Shown here: one piece after another, positions 21,420 to 53,897 of the stretch
Position numbering within the stretch: position 1 is the stretch's first letter
Layout of the letters: each line of letters starts with the position of its first letter
NCBI RefSeq assembly: GCF_032854445.1
Contig: NC_088305.1
Span: 21,614,955-21,678,954, forward strand
Source: Liolophura sinensis
Lineage: Eukaryota > Mollusca > Polyplacophora > Chitonida > Chitonidae
Direction of reading: 5' to 3'
DNA: 64,000 nt
Position numbers and translations under genes: made by a program
The notes under the pieces: model-generated
What the model was told of the DNA's origin: nothing
Seen by the model: only the letters and a program-made list of their open reading frames with translations
The model's database searches: none

Positions 21420-24400
21420 CTGAACCAAGAGAAACAACATAGGTGAGAAGATTAGAAGTGTTTATAGCGGTAGTTTCTTATCCCTGCTGACTAGCCCAAC
21501 ACTTGTTCACTACATCATCAACAACCCGTAAGGGCTAGCCTGAAAGGTGTTGACTTATCCATTTTCTCACTGGTGTGGCGTTTATTCCCTTTTTTTTCAT
21601 TTCTTTTTTGTCAAGGCTTTCTTTATTCAGTTATTACGGCCTATTTTATAAGCCTGGAAGATTTAATAACATACATATGACGTAGGATAAAACACTGATT
21701 CATACTTGTCTCACAATGTCACAAGCCGCCCCGCCCAAACCATTATACTGATAGGGTCAACCAGTAGTTGCACTATCCCCTTCATGCTGGATGCCAACCC
21801 TAAACCTAAAGGTCTTAGGTGTGACTCGATCTAGGATTGACCCTGGGTCTACCACTCCCAACGCGGAAGCTCTACCAACTTTGGTATTGGGGCTCGTCCT
21901 GTATATATAATTGTGTAAATCACTTTTCACAACTTTTTCATGAACCCCACATACCATTAAAACCTTTCTGTAAAAAAAGTTTTCTACAGGTCCCAAATAA
22001 TAACTCACCTTTGCATCTTCTATCACACATGCAATCTGTAACTTGTTGATTCCGTATCCAACTGGTACAAGTTTGGCTGTCAACAAAGAAGTTAACCACA
22101 ATAAAAACAAGGACATGATTCCCCCACAGAAAACAGATTACACCTGCATTCTAGTTTAAAATAGGTAGAACAAATGAAAACATCATTTGCCTCAATCCAT
22201 AAAGGAAAAATGCTTAATTGTGGGTGAAACGCAGTGTTTTATGCTATCATTCCAACTGTACAAGTCATGACTTCACATATAGAGGCCAAAGTCTATCACA
22301 TAAGCAGCTGTTCTCACAGGAAGTGTGGCATGTCCTGTGACCAAAATAAAGCCTTTACAAGAGGCCCACATAAGGCAAAGGATATATGTGCCTTCCGCTA
22401 ATTTTAAGTTTTTATCGACACTATAACCCAGACGAAAATCAGTGCAGTATCCTGTACATGAGACTTACAAGTTCCCCAGAGAAGACCGTCCATCTCTACC
22501 CCTCGTACTAGTCTCTCCACCTCCTTCATGTCTGTTTCGTCGTCCCAAGGCTTCACGTATAAAACAACGCTACTTTTGGCTATGACTCCTTTCTCTGCAA
22601 AAAGACGAACAGAAATCAGAAATCCTCATTGATTTGATTGACTGATTGATTGGTTAGTGAGTGCTTAAAACCAAGTACTTCACTTAAGCCTGGACACTCA
22701 GTTTCAGTAGTTCAGGAAACTAGACTGCCAGTAATAAACCATCGACCTTTGGCAAGTGAATGAAAACCTTTCCCATAAGTGCTCCACGGAGCATGCTGAA
22801 TGTATATGAATGAGACGTGTGAGCATTCAACTGACTTTGTCAAGATCCACTTTTCTTTCGTCTGCTCTTTTAGGGAAATAATAAAAATTCAAAACAATTC
22901 CTTCATCTTGGTGAATTTTCCAAACCCAAAGAAGCACATCTGAAAGAACACTACTGCTCCACATAAATTACCCTCCATCTCCACAATATACCACCATAAT
23001 ACTGCCGAATCTCCAACAAGTGATATATCACAATACACCACCATAATGTTGGCAGATCTCCAACAAGTGATATATCACAATATACCACCATAATGCTGCC
23101 GCACCTCCAACAAGTGATATATCACAATATACCACCATAATGCTGCCGCACCTCCAACAAGTGATATATCACAATATACCACCATAATACTGCCGCACCT
23201 CCAACAAGTGATATATCACAATATACCACCATAATACTGCCGTATCTCAAACAAGCGATATATCACAATATACCACCATAATGCTGGCGGATCTCCAACA
23301 AGTGATATATCACAATACACCACCATAATGCTGCCGCACCTCCAACAAGTGATATATCACAATATACCACCATAATGCTGCCGCACCTCCAACAAGTGAT
23401 ATATCACAATATACCACCAGAATGCTGCCATATCTTTGAGAACGGCATAAAACACCAATCAAATAAATCAACAAACAAATACTTCTAACACATGCCTACA
23501 TCTTCTGTGTCTGGCTTTCTTATGCATGAAAAAGATGGGCTTCTTACTTCCACCGGCTTTTTTGGCCTCAGCCTCTGCTTTACGCTCTTCTCGTAGTTTT
23601 TGCTGAGCAGCTTCGGCATCAGCATCATCCCCGAACAAGTCAAAATCATCATCATCATCATCACCATCATCGCCAGCATCTCCGCTCGCGTTGTTTGCGG
23701 CCGCTGAACCGTACGCACTCACATCTTTCTTCTGTCCTGGAAAACTGCAGTAATGACATGCGCATTAAACCAAAGTTTCAGCAGCCTAAACCACACAAAA
23801 ATATCAGATAATATTCAATTATACATTTTACATTGATCTACATTGCATGGATCAGAGATTAATATAATCATAATTTCGAGTTTTTTTCCAAACCAAATTG
23901 CTGCTTTGTCAATGTTGATTATTCTAGAGGTATTTTGACAATCCGAATGTCTTTAAGACTCACCTCGATTTTTCTGAACCATAGCTTTTAATATGGTTGT
24001 ACCACCGAAGGGCATGCATTAGGTTTGCAGGTGGGGCACTGGACAGAGCATCAAACACCACGGCATCAGCCTGCGACGGAACATACCTGTCAGACAAAAG
24101 GTATCGCCACGGTGTCAGCCAGAAATGTGGAAATTCTGGAGAAAGTTTTATTAATTTCCTTATTTATTTGATTGGTGTTTTACGTCGTACTCAAGAATAT
24201 TTCACTTATGCGACAGCGGCCAGCATTATGGTGAGTGGAAACCGGGCAGAGCCCGGGGGAAACCCCACGACCATCCGCAGGTTGCTGAGAGACCTTCCCA
24301 CTTACGGCTGGAGAGGAAGCCAGCATGAGCTGGACTTGCACTCACAGCGACCGCATTGGTGAGGGACTCCTGGGTCATTATGCTGCGCTAGCGCGCTAAC

Positions 24401-26810
24401 CAACTGGAATGTTTTAAGATCTTGATTTCTACTGTGGGATGCCCATGCTTTATAACATTGGACCTAAAGATACTTGACCAACTTGGTGCATTATAATATA
24501 ACAGGGATAATATGGGCCTTGGGCTTCTCTCCAAACGTCAGAAAACTATTTTCAGGCTTGTGTCAACTAACCATTCTCTCATGGGCTATGGGTGAAATTT
24601 ACAAGCATACAAATAAATGGCCACCATGGAAACCACATTAAGTTTGATTGACATTTGCAACACTATAGCACAAAAAAAAAATAGTTCAAGATTCAATATG
24701 ACAATGAGTATCACTGAAAATAAAATCGACATGATAGGAACTTCATCTTAAGTTGAATTTCTCATCATCAAGAGATTAGTGGCATTAGTTCGAGTCCTCG
24801 TCGTGCTATTTTAAAATTATGACATTCATCGTAATTTCTGACCGATCTCAATGAAGTCCGCGCTGACGGCATCCAAACTTACCTGCACTAAAAATACAAG
24901 TACTTTTTCAAGCAGCAGTGGAAATACAATTTTCTCGAGAATTTCAATGCCAAAACTTGGACACTTCAAAATGGCTGTCGATGACGAGGCACTCGTTACT
25001 GACTAAGATCAAGCAGTCAATGTGTTAACAACGCAGCGAGCCAATTAATTTCATTGGTGTGCATAGTAAATTAAAAGGATAGTATTACAGGTAATACCAT
25101 AAAATTGGATATAAATGAGCAGAGGAGACGAGATAGACTGGCATAAGTGACAAGGAAATGGAAGTCTGAAATCTACACCATGTTTGTTGACAGGCAGACA
25201 GTCCCAGAGATGGACTCAGTGTTACGAGGAGTGTAAGAATTTTAAAAAAGCACACCTTTTAGATGGACTACAATGGCATGTGACTGAATGGCTCCAAAGA
25301 TGAGTGCTGGAAGCACATTACTCTGTAGCATCTAATTTCTAATAAATTTCTCCTGAATTTGGGGCTGGCGTAGAATATACATGGGGTGTTGCACGTGTTA
25401 GCAAGCTGAGAGGTAAGAGCCACAGTTGACACGTGTATGTACTGCAGAAATCGGTTTACAAAGGATTTAACCAACTCCACGAGAAACGGTGTATAAGTTT
25501 ATCATTGGTGGCTACTGTAGCCCGATATATGTACCTCATCAACTGATCTAACGATGAACTGATGAACCAAGCAGTACTGAACCTCACTGATTTCTGTCGA
25601 TAGGATAGGTTCAAAACATTTGTGAACTTTGTCACTCTCTCTAAACAGTGCAACAAAACGTAGTTTGATATCTCCCTTGATATGTACCAGATTCCAATGA
25701 AAATTTGCACACACCATCCCAGTAATCTAGCAGGCATGGTATATCAAGGATTAACGTGCAGGTGCAGTTGTGTGCTAATGGGCATGTGCAAACTGAAAAT
25801 CGATCAATTTTGAAAATTTCACAAAATGAATCAACCAAATTTTTCAACAGTTATTCTTTATTTTATCACAGAATTCGATCATTTTCACTTGATGACCAGT
25901 AGATAGGAGATATCAAACAGCGTTTTGGGGAATTTGCTTTTGATGCACTGTATGAATGGGCTCAGTATGTTACATATAAATGAGCAGAGGAGGTGAGTGA
26001 GTTAGTGATTGGGGTTAAACGTCGTACTCAACAATTTTTCAGTCATGTGATGACGAAGGAATCCTTAGAGTGCATGTAATGTGCCTCCTTGTTGCAAGAT
26101 GGATTTCCACCACTCTTTCACTGAGACGACGAAGATAACCGAAGATAAGTAAGGCGCCCCTCAAGAGCCATTATACGGATACAGGTCAACCAGCCATTGC
26201 ACTATCCCTTTCATGCTAAACACCAAGCAAGGAAGTTACAATTTCCTCTTTTAAAGTCTTAGGTGTGACTCGACCCCGGATTGACCCTGGATCTACTGCT
26301 CCTGGAGCGGACAGTCTACTGTGTTATCGGCGCCCTTAGCAGGGGAGGTAAGTAAGACTGCCATAGGTGGGAGGGTGATGGGACGGTGATGGGAGTTTGA
26401 AATCTGTGCAATGTTTTTGAGAGGCTTTGATGGACTCAGTGTTACGATGAATGTCAGGAATTTAAAATAGTACATAGGACTACTGTGAACAAGACTCAAG
26501 TGACATAATGACAGAAGTTTAACACATCAAGACATACTCCGCTAAGACATGATGCGAAACAGCATGATAAAGTTCGCATCTGTCAGAAATGACGATCATC
26601 CAGAACTTAAGGTGTCGTTCCATTCATCATTCTTCCAAAGTTGCTCATACTATTCGAGGGTCAAATTTCGCTACATACGGTCACGAAATGAAACTGAAAA
26701 CCACTGGTATTAAAAGTCGTGAAATGTTACCCTTCGATGTAGCTTCTGTCTTCGAGGTAGCTGTTTAGAGCCTGGAGACCCTGGTTAGATTTCAGATCAC
26801 CAAAACCCAT
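21333..26810 (-). CDS. EEF1B2: Elongation factor 1-beta (eEF1B2), complete, six exons
   Basis: Guanine-nucleotide exchange subunit of the eEF1 complex; it reloads eEF1A with GTP in the cytosol during translation. Coding exons on the minus strand: 26810-26731, 24086-23964, 23744-23548, 22594-22469, 22076-22009, 21419-21333. All phases join, giving 226 residues plus stop (human 225). N-terminal GST-C-like domain (1-70, [20 protein letters not shown]), a linker with an acidic block (residues 90-112), then the catalytic exchange domain (about 135-226) with the conserved [25 protein letters not shown] and C-terminal [16 protein letters not shown]. The serine of the DLFGS motif that CK2 phosphorylates in vertebrates is Asp here (DLFGDD). 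Intron 3 carries a 47-bp minisatellite. The gene lies head to head with NDUFS1. Confidence 0.97.
21723..21895 (-). mobile_element. SINE-B, partial, in EEF1B2 intron 5
   Basis: On plus: GCCGCCCCGCCCAAACCATT, CTGATAGGGTCAACCAGTAG, AAGGTCTTAGGTGTGACTCG and TTGACCCTGGGTCTACCACT, all reverse complement of SINE-B. It ends in the tRNA-like head at GGAAGCTCTACCAAC. Confidence 0.8.
22009..22076 (-). CDS. EEF1B2: EEF1B2 exon 5: exchange domain, second part
   Basis: Residues 176-198, (S)[18 protein letters not shown] then EDAK. The lysine in NKLQI lies in the segment that reaches the eEF1A nucleotide pocket in known structures. Donor GTGAGT. Confidence 0.95.
22469..22594 (-). CDS. EEF1B2: EEF1B2 exon 4: exchange domain, first part
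   Basis: Residues 134-176, [20 protein letters not shown] then [20 protein letters not shown]. Donor GTAAGT. Confidence 0.95.
22635..22805 (-). mobile_element. SINE-C, degenerate, minus strand
   Basis: ACCATCGACCTTTGGCAAGT and TTTCCCATAAG-type motifs mirror the SINE-C body, with a TTGATTGACTGATTGATTGG end. Low identity. Confidence 0.4.
22985..23475. repeat. 47-bp minisatellite ending in a SINE-A tail, about 9 copies
   Basis: Unit CCACCATAATGCTGCCGCAC, CTCCAACAAGTGATATATCA, CAATATA; starts at 22991, 23038, 23085 and so on to about 23414. Each unit holds the 12-bp palindrome GTGATATATCAC. The last unit runs into AACGGCATAAAACACCAATC and AAATAAAT, the SINE-A 3' end, and CCACCATAATGCTG is itself a SINE-A body motif. 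It lies in EEF1B2 intron 3. Confidence 0.9.
23548..23744 (-). CDS. EEF1B2: EEF1B2 exon 3: acidic linker
   Basis: Residues 68-134. The acceptor is CTGCAG before TTTTCCAGG; a nearer CCAG four codons downstream gives the wrong phase. It contains six consecutive Asp codons (GATn) and DLFGDD, then [16 protein letters not shown]. Donor GTAAGA. Confidence 0.93.
23964..24086 (-). CDS. EEF1B2: EEF1B2 exon 2
   Basis: Residues 27-68, [20 protein letters not shown] then [16 protein letters not shown]. The HALRWYNHI block is diagnostic for eEF1-beta/delta. Acceptor GACAG, donor GTGAGT. Confidence 0.95.
24157..24407 (-). mobile_element. SINE-A, full length, in EEF1B2 intron 1
   Basis: On plus, TTATTTGATTGGTGTTTTAC, CGACAGCGGCCAGCATTATG, CCACGACCATCCGCAGGTTG and CTAGCGCGCTAACCAACTGG; head lost after the A box. 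Confidence 0.88.
24408..26004. other. EEF1B2 intron 1, no gene recognised
   Basis: No exon-like segment was found. 25104-25250 (AAATGAGCAGAGGAGACGAG and GATGGACTCAGTGTTACGAG) reappears as 25975-26004 plus 26340-26475, a local duplication later split by a SINE-B. Confidence 0.6.
26005..26340 (-). mobile_element. SINE-B, near full length, minus strand
   Basis: On plus it begins GTTAGTGATTGGGGTTAAAC, passes TTTTTCAGTCATGTGATGAC, GAGTGCATGTAATGTGCCTC and GTCTTAGGTGTGACTCGACC, and ends in the tRNA-like head (CGGACAGTCTACTGTGTTAT). It interrupts the duplicated intron segment. Confidence 0.85.
26731..26810 (-). CDS. EEF1B2: EEF1B2 exon 1 (start codon)
   Basis: Begins with ATG at 26810-26808 and encodes residues 1-27, [20 protein letters not shown] then DRSYIE. 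Donor GTAACA. The start matches the family's MGFGDL exactly. Confidence 0.95.
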
Positions 26811-26873
26811 AATTCTACAGAAGTTCTATGCCCGACCGTACAGCAACGTGGCCCACGCCTGCAACGGTGAGTT

Positions 26874-26880
26874 GGAAAAG
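26874..26880 (-). promoter_or_regulatory. EEF1B2: Candidate TOP start of EEF1B2 mRNA
   Basis: On the minus strand CTTTTCC begins 70 bases before the ATG. A C followed by a pyrimidine run at the cap is the 5' terminal oligopyrimidine signature of translation-factor mRNAs, including human EEF1B2. The exact start is not proven. Confidence 0.4.
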
Positions 26881-27234
26881 ACCGGAACCGGGAAACTCAG
26901 TCGGGAACTTTCGATGATTTCCGTGAAACAAAAGAAATAATATGTTTACGTTTTTAACAATTGGAAAAGAAAAAAGGAAATATCTCAGGATAAGAAAAAT
27001 AATTACCAAGACAAAAACGTCAAAAGATTAAAACATTAGCACAAATTCGGGTAAGTTAAATTCTTAACCGTAAAATACAAATTTTGAAACATAAATTAAA
27101 AACCATTAAGAAAGTGATTGTCGGAAATTTTACTCTATGTATCTTTAATGTTTGCTGTTATAAGTATGATAAATGATTATAATTAGCAAACAAATGCACC
27201 ACCTTAGTATGTTTTTCCACCAGAGGTCGTATAC

Positions 27235-27279
27235 TTTAATGCAACCACTTCACATCCGGTTTTCGAAGGTCGTTTTGTG
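27235..27279 (+). other. NDUFS1: Candidate non-coding first exon of NDUFS1
   Basis: The NDUFS1 start codon exon has an acceptor (TGTTCCAG, ending at 28918) only seven bases before the ATG, so an upstream 5' UTR exon must exist. The best donor in the CpG-containing promoter side is GTG/GTAAGG after 27279. The 5' limit is a guess. Confidence 0.4.
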
Positions 27280-28918
27280 GTAAGGTGCCGACTCTCATTT
27301 TGTTACATAATTTACATTTTTTCTGACATTGTACACTTATTGTAACATATGCATTTTATAGGTGCTGTTTTAACCCTGCTTGCGTGTTACTTTTAGCTGC
27401 AGACACTTTCAGACAAAGTGTCTGCGTCCAATAGTGTTAGCCAGGCTGTGTATTCCGATTGATGTTGCAACAACAACATCGCAAACATGGACTCATTCCA
27501 CACAGTCAGTTATTAAGATCGTTTTATTTGAACGCTTAATTTTGCATCCTTGGTGTTAAAGTTGTGAATATTTGACAAATCTCGTGGCGACAAGTAAAGA
27601 GGTCCGTGGAAAATTTCCGATCAAGTGACAGTTAGCCTACTTTTTAAGAATTTACAAAGTTTCAGCAAGGACCTGTTTTTCCATGACCACGTATAGTGAA
27701 GCGGTATGTCACCATGATAAGTGGGCTTGGCGTAGTGCTGCAACAGTTTTTGAAACAAGCCCCAGGTATTCAATACCACGCACATCCGGGGCTTTACTGG
27801 CTTGAGGGGTAGGTTATAAATTTGGGACAAAAATCTCAGACTACTCTTGCTATGCCTGTGTTGAGTCAGAAGTGTAATAAAATAACTTAAAATATAAACT
27901 CACTAAATATCAATATTTATGCCTCCATGAAAAAAAAAATTGGGACAAAACCCCAGTCAAAATTAAAAGCCAATAGGCTGCATATGTAGAATATAGGCCA
28001 AGTACACTAACTGTTGGTTGAGGAATATTTGGTTATGACACATTCATCAAACTACAGTCTGAAACAAGCAATTTTGTCTAAATGGTGGAAATGTGGCAAC
28101 CTGAACAACCACTTCACTTACCTCCAGGTGGTCATATCCACGGCGTAACATCTGTCCTTTCAATCATCACACGAAATTAAGTAACGATAATCCCATACAG
28201 TGTTGTGTTCATGCGTAAAATGGTAAAGATTGTTTGGCACCCTTGTTAGTGCCTCCTCTATGTCCTGGCTGGACATCTGTCGTAGGTCCATAAACCCATA
28301 ACCAGTTGTCATGCATCAGTCTATCCCTGTTATTTCTGGTTGGGATGTATCTTAAAAGTCAGAAGATGGAACTGAAGGCAAAGAGTAGTGGTTTCCATCT
28401 CAGTCTCACACTATTTGACATCTGACAGCCAAAACTCTGGTCGCCTTCATATGAAATTCAGTTTATTTGAGTTGTTCCCAAAGCTTTGTTTTAAACAAAT
28501 AATGAGGTCATTTCTCTGCCTAACCTGAAATAATTGCATTTTTTATAAACCTCAGATGTAGATACACTTGGGAAAAAATATTACCATAGTTAAGGTGGAT
28601 GAATTGCCTTCAAGTTTGCCCTGTTGTAAAGTTGCTGGTGCTTCTTAAAAGCAGACTCATCATTGACAAAATGTGTTCTAAATTTCGTATACATCATATG
28701 TTACAATGAAACAGCCCCATCAACTTAGCAAAGTTGCTGGTGCGTCTTAAAAGAAGACTCATCATTGAGAAAATGTATTTTAAATTTCCTTTACCTCATA
28801 TGTCACAACAAAACAGCCCCATCAACTTAACAACTAGTCTACCCTGCAGTTTTGCTGAGGTGTACATGATATTATCGACCATATTAGAAGACAACTATGC
28901 AAGTGTTTTGTGTTCCAG
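27280..28918. other. NDUFS1 5' UTR intron
   Basis: AT-rich with no coding exon seen. It contains two tandem copies of a roughly 102-bp segment (28629-28730 and 28731-28832), each starting AAGTTGCTGGTG and ending CAGCCCCATCAACTTA. Confidence 0.5.
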
Positions 28919-28925
28919 TTGCACA

Positions 28926-49395
<20,470 letters not shown>

Positions 49396-50615
49396 CCCCT
49401 CCTACTCTGTAGTCAAATGCTGTACATAGTGGCTGACAGTGCTGTGTTCTAACTAGGCTACGTTATCTAGTGTGCTGACTCAGGCCTAATATCATCGAGT
49501 CAGATACCTTGTTCAAGTCTGCGTATAGAAAGAGATGTCCGTAAGTTAAGTTGTGCAACTTACTGAAAGCTTATGAATCTAGGGAATATTCTTGGATACG
49601 GCTAAAAACACTAATGAGATCAACAAAATGAAACTTCCCAGAGCATTTCTACATGCATCGAAGAGCGTTTTATCTTTGTGTGATGGACACAAACTGTGTT
49701 TGGTGTAGGGACATGTGAAGGTTACCCCTTGACAAGATACCTGTACTGGGGTCTTGAACTCCTTCACTAAAACCCTCCAACAGCATTCAGGTTACTAGCT
49801 ATATAAATTATTAGGGGTTTTCTATTGGTTTTTCACAGGAAATATCTGTCTAGTTAACATAAAGCATATCTGGAATGGTGGTTTCATTTTAGCAAAGTTT
49901 ATTTGAAAATTTTTGTCTGAGGGATTCACAGGCAGTGATTTGAGCTCGATGAAGTGAACACATTTGCAAAGAACCCCAAAGTGTTAAAAAATTTGGCTTT
50001 AGATGTGGCCTCCTGCAACAAATTACGCCTGGAAATCAGCCAGGCCTTTCGATTTCAAATCTGGACTACATATGTGCACAGCTTTTCACAGCTGGCCGTG
50101 GTCAAAATTGGCTACATTTATAAGAAAAACAGAAAGAGACCTGTAATTGCAAGAGTTAGCAATGTGCATCCTGGTTAAAGAAACCTGAGGATAAGTCTCA
50201 AATCATAACAAGCCCCTTTCAAATTCTAAGACTTCTAATAAATTCTAACATTTATGCCAGTTACCAAATGATTAGATATTCTAAATATTTTCAGTTTGTA
50301 ATGTAATTTATGAGCTAAAATTATATCCATTGGTTTTCACATAATGAGAATTTCTATTATAGACATTGACAAAACTTTAAATATGTTTGAAGACTGGCCC
50401 AAAGTGCTTATGTATGTAATACAAGCCTGTCTCCAAAGTGCTTTTCATTCAATTTCTAAGCACATTTGTTAGTGTCCAGTGTGCGTGGACTACACAGCAT
50501 TTTGTATAAAGTAAGTAGTCAAACTTTGCCAGTTGTCTCCAAGTTTGCATTGTAAATATTGTTGCATATGTATTGATTCACATTTGAATAATAAAAAAAA
50601 GTATTATTCAAGGTA
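49396..50615 (+). other. NDUFS1: NDUFS1 3' UTR
   Basis: About 1.2 kb after the stop without coding potential, ending at a good AATAAA (50590-50595). Confidence 0.6.
50590..50595 (+). terminator. NDUFS1: Candidate polyadenylation signal of NDUFS1
   Basis: AATAAA within GAATAATAAAAAAAAG, about 1.2 kb after the stop. Confidence 0.55.
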
Positions 50616-50639
50616 TTTTTGTGTCTTTCTTCACTTAGT

Positions 50640-51953
50640 TTTGTCTACAGTATGGTGGCCTTAGAGAGGGAATTTGTAGATGCTCAGCTCTCACTGCTTG
50701 TAGTGGCTGTGGTGACAACAAGCAGGCGACGGTGCTCTTGTGACCAGTTGCGTGGCTTTATGTCCGTTGAAGATCACTTGTCCTCCATCAGTTTAACGTG
50801 CAACTCTGAGCGTCAGAAGTGGGAAAGTTTGTGCGTAACGTTAATACCAAAGGTTGGCGGTTTGTCCCAGACGTGATGTGTCGGCATTGGCTTTGGCACA
50901 GCTACAATCATTATTAGGCAACGAAAACGTTAACATGAAGTATATGTCGGGCGAAAGACGGTTAAAATGAAACCATTAGTTTGATTTCTTTATTTATTTC
51001 TTTATTTTTTTTGTTGCGACTTAAAATTGCGACAAAGTTAATTGCATTTAAAACTTTGGAGTTTACGGTAGCCTTTTCTTACCATATTTGGTGCAGTTAC
51101 GTCACATTAGGTTTTGACTTAACACACACACACACACACAGGCTACTAGATTTCACCAATCAAAATGTATATACAAATAGAGCTATGCATGCGTTCACCG
51201 AACGGGCCTTGAAACGAATTATATGTTTCATGCAAACATTTGGATGTGACGACATTAATATCCTCTTGGTCCCAACAGACCACCATAGAATCTGATGTTT
51301 TGAAGGCATTTTGCTTCGAAAAACCCTAAAAAGTAAATGGAACTAATTTGCTGGCCAGTACTTAATGGTTTTTCATCTGACGCATACTTCGTTTTAGTGT
51401 ATTGTTTGCCGACTTTTGTTCACCCCGAGTGTGCACAAGAGAGACAAATAAAGAAGTAGTGCTACATATGTGCAATATATTGAACTATTTTGATACAGAG
51501 GGTGGGTGTGACCTACTTATGACGGACATATTGGAATAATGATACTAGATGTGTAATACATACAAGCCAACAATCCAGATATCACACTCCGGACACTGAT
51601 TGGTTGTTGAGTTGAAACATTAAGCGGTCTCGGCCTATGTTCAACATTAGAATATCTGCTGTGCACAGAAAATTCTAGATATCCCAAATGACGAGTTGTA
51701 AACAAACTCTTAAGTATACCATACAGGATGTCAGGATATAACTGTCTTCTAGAGGATAAAATCGCTTACCTTACAATCGCTGGGACATACAATCGAGGTA
51801 TGGGTTCAAAAACACCCTTGGTGAAGATTTAAATGTTCGTGGAGCCTTGTGTGATGATGGGCAGTCGACGACACCCGTGTGACCGTTTGCAAAGTCTAAC
51901 GTTCGTTGAATCAATGTGTCGAAACAGACTCTCGTTTAAAGATTGTTGAAGAC
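50640..51953. other. Intergenic between NDUFS1 and the ZP gene
   Basis: 50645-50925 carries SINE-C body motifs (GTGGGAAAGTTTGTGCGTAA, AATACCAAAGGTTGGCGGTT). A (CA)10 run lies at 51123-51142. Nothing coding recognised. Confidence 0.5.
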
Positions 51954-51965
51954 CATTTTACCCTA

Positions 51966-52030
51966 TCGTCGTCATATGACTGAAAAATTGTGGAGTACGA
52001 CGTTATACCCCAAGCACTCACTCACTCACT
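51966..52030 (+). mobile_element. SINE-B, 65-bp 3' end only, 12-bp target-site duplication
   Basis: TCGTCGTCATATGACTGAAA to CACTCACTCACT; CATTTTACCCTA at 51954-51965 and 52031-52042. A very short retroposed 3' fragment. Confidence 0.92.
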
Positions 52031-52161
52031 CATTTTACCCTAGAGACTCCGGATTTCTTCATCTGTGAAACGGACTGCCAAAGTACATGTATCAGAGAAA
52101 GATTCCCGGGTAAAGCGTTAAACAACAGTGAAATAAAAAATATAGGAGTCTAACGGTTTTA

Positions 52162-52426
52162 TTTTTTTATTTTTTGATTGGTGTTTTACGCCGTACTCAA
52201 GAATATTTCACTTATACGACGGCGGCCAGCATTATGGTGGGTGGAAACCGGGCAGAGCCCGGGGGAAACCCACGACCATCCGCAGGTAGCTGACAGGCCT
52301 TCCCACATACGGTCGGAGAGAAAGCCAGCATGAGCTGGACTTGAACTCACGGCGACCGCATTGGTTGGAGACTCCTGGGTCATTACGCTGCGCTAGTGCG
52401 CTAACCAACTGAGCCACGGAGGCCCC
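52162..52426 (-). mobile_element. SINE-A, full length, minus strand
   Basis: On plus from TTTTTTGATTGGTGTTTTAC to CCAACTGAGCCACGGAGGCC. CTAACGGTTTT and CTAACGATTTT flank it (52150-52160, 52427-52437). Confidence 0.94.
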
Positions 52427-52439
52427 CTAACGATTTTAA

Positions 52440-53520
52440 AACACAGACATATTTTCAAGTTTTGAAGGTCAGGCGTTGTAGTATTCGATGCTTCAATCAC
52501 ATAAAGTATTCTATTTTTGAAAATAATACATTTCATTTTCATAAAGAGAAGAAAAAAATTTGAATATAGATTTATTTCAACATTGAATCCAAAGATACAG
52601 GCGGATTTTGTAATACCCTGCTTGGACAACACGTTTGAGAATGTCGCGCTCTCATCAAATACAGATTCAAGGCATTTGATGGTGAGTTACGGGTATTATT
52701 TCAAGAAGTCAAGTTATTAGAAGATAATTGAAAAATTCGTTGTAAAGATATATGATAAAATAATTCGGATAAATTACGGTACTGAATAAAGTTCATGTGT
52801 ATTGAACGTGAAGAAGACTTAAACATTAGGGCATTTGTACTGATGTTAGTTATTTCCAGTTGAATTGTTTGAACCTTGCAACGTTTGACTTGTATAACCT
52901 AGAACTAATATATTATAGTCCCAGCCACATAACCATTCGAGTTGTATAATTGAGTTTTCCGAGAACATGGAGAATCTTGAATCTGGCCAAACACTCAAGA
53001 TGGTTTCATTTGTGTGTTGTACGGCAGCATAGACAGTTTAGTTCGATAACGAGTGATATATGTTTGGACCATTACAACCCTTACGATTTAATTGCGCTGT
53101 GACTAATTACCAAAGTAATTTTACTTAATAAGGCGAGCGGTAAAGAATTAAGTAAAGTGGCTATGAAATACTATTAAAGACGTTCACCGTAAATCCAGAG
53201 CAGCGACGACAGTATGATACCTGGAAAATGGTCACACGTAACCAGTGAAATAAGGCCTCTTGTCAATTTACCTCAGGTACGGTTTTATTCTAACTGTTCA
53301 TGTAAATGGTAGCCAGTAAAGAGTAGTCAGTCAAACGCCCCCTAGCATCATGGCGTAAACAGAATTAGGTAAAAATAATGCAGTGGTGTTAATTGCAATT
53401 TATTAAACGTAACTGGTCTTTTATGGATCCTTTAAATTCAGGGAACTTTGAGGCATATCCATGTAAAATGTCTTTGTCAAAATGTCTTTGGAAAAATATA
53501 TATTTTCACAAACATTAGTA
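52440..53520. other. Intergenic, no gene recognised
   Basis: AT-rich, only short open frames and no repeat recognised. Confidence 0.45.
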
Positions 53521-53665
53521 ATATTTATTTAATTGGAGTTTTACGCCGTGATCAAGAATATTTTACGTATACGACGGCAGCCAGCATTATGATGGGAGGA
53601 GACCGGGCAGAGCCCGAGAGAAACCCACGACCATCCGCACATGTTGGTAGACCTTCCCACAGGCC
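53521..53665 (-). mobile_element. SINE-A, 5'-truncated, minus strand
   Basis: TATTTAATTGGAGTTTTACG, CGACGGCAGCCAGCATTATG, CCCACGACCATCCGCACATG. Confidence 0.85.
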
Positions 53666-53897
53666 CATTAGTGATAAAATAGTAAGTATCTTCATAGGAC
53701 GAAGAGAAGAAATTTGTTAATGAAGAGCTGGCCGAGTTCAGAGAAAGTTATCCATTTATAGATATTAATGTTTTCACACGTCATGCCTTAGTTCAAAAGA
53801 TACGCCACATACAAGTTTACTGAGGCAGTGTTGTGTTTGTTTAGGACTATTTAATACCACAAAAACAAATCGTTCCATGGCAATTCTTGTTTATTCA

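Larger units (their letters stand above)
26811..27279. promoter_or_regulatory. Shared divergent promoter of EEF1B2 and NDUFS1
   Basis: Lies between the EEF1B2 start codon (minus) and a probable NDUFS1 5' UTR exon (plus) whose donor GTG/GTAAGG ends at 27279. On the EEF1B2 side GACCGGAACCGG (26880-26891) holds an ETS-type GGAA core. On the NDUFS1 side ACATCCGG (27252-27259) is the same type of site in the other direction; ETS factors (GABP/NRF-2) commonly drive respiratory-chain genes. No TATA box is visible. The function is inferred from geometry and motifs only. Confidence 0.6.

Noticed and set aside
27264..27279. NDUFS1 start codon in the candidate 5' UTR exon (MQPLHIRFSKVVL)
   Set aside because: It ends in phase 2, but exon 2 needs phase 1, and it would have to skip the well-matched MLR exon.
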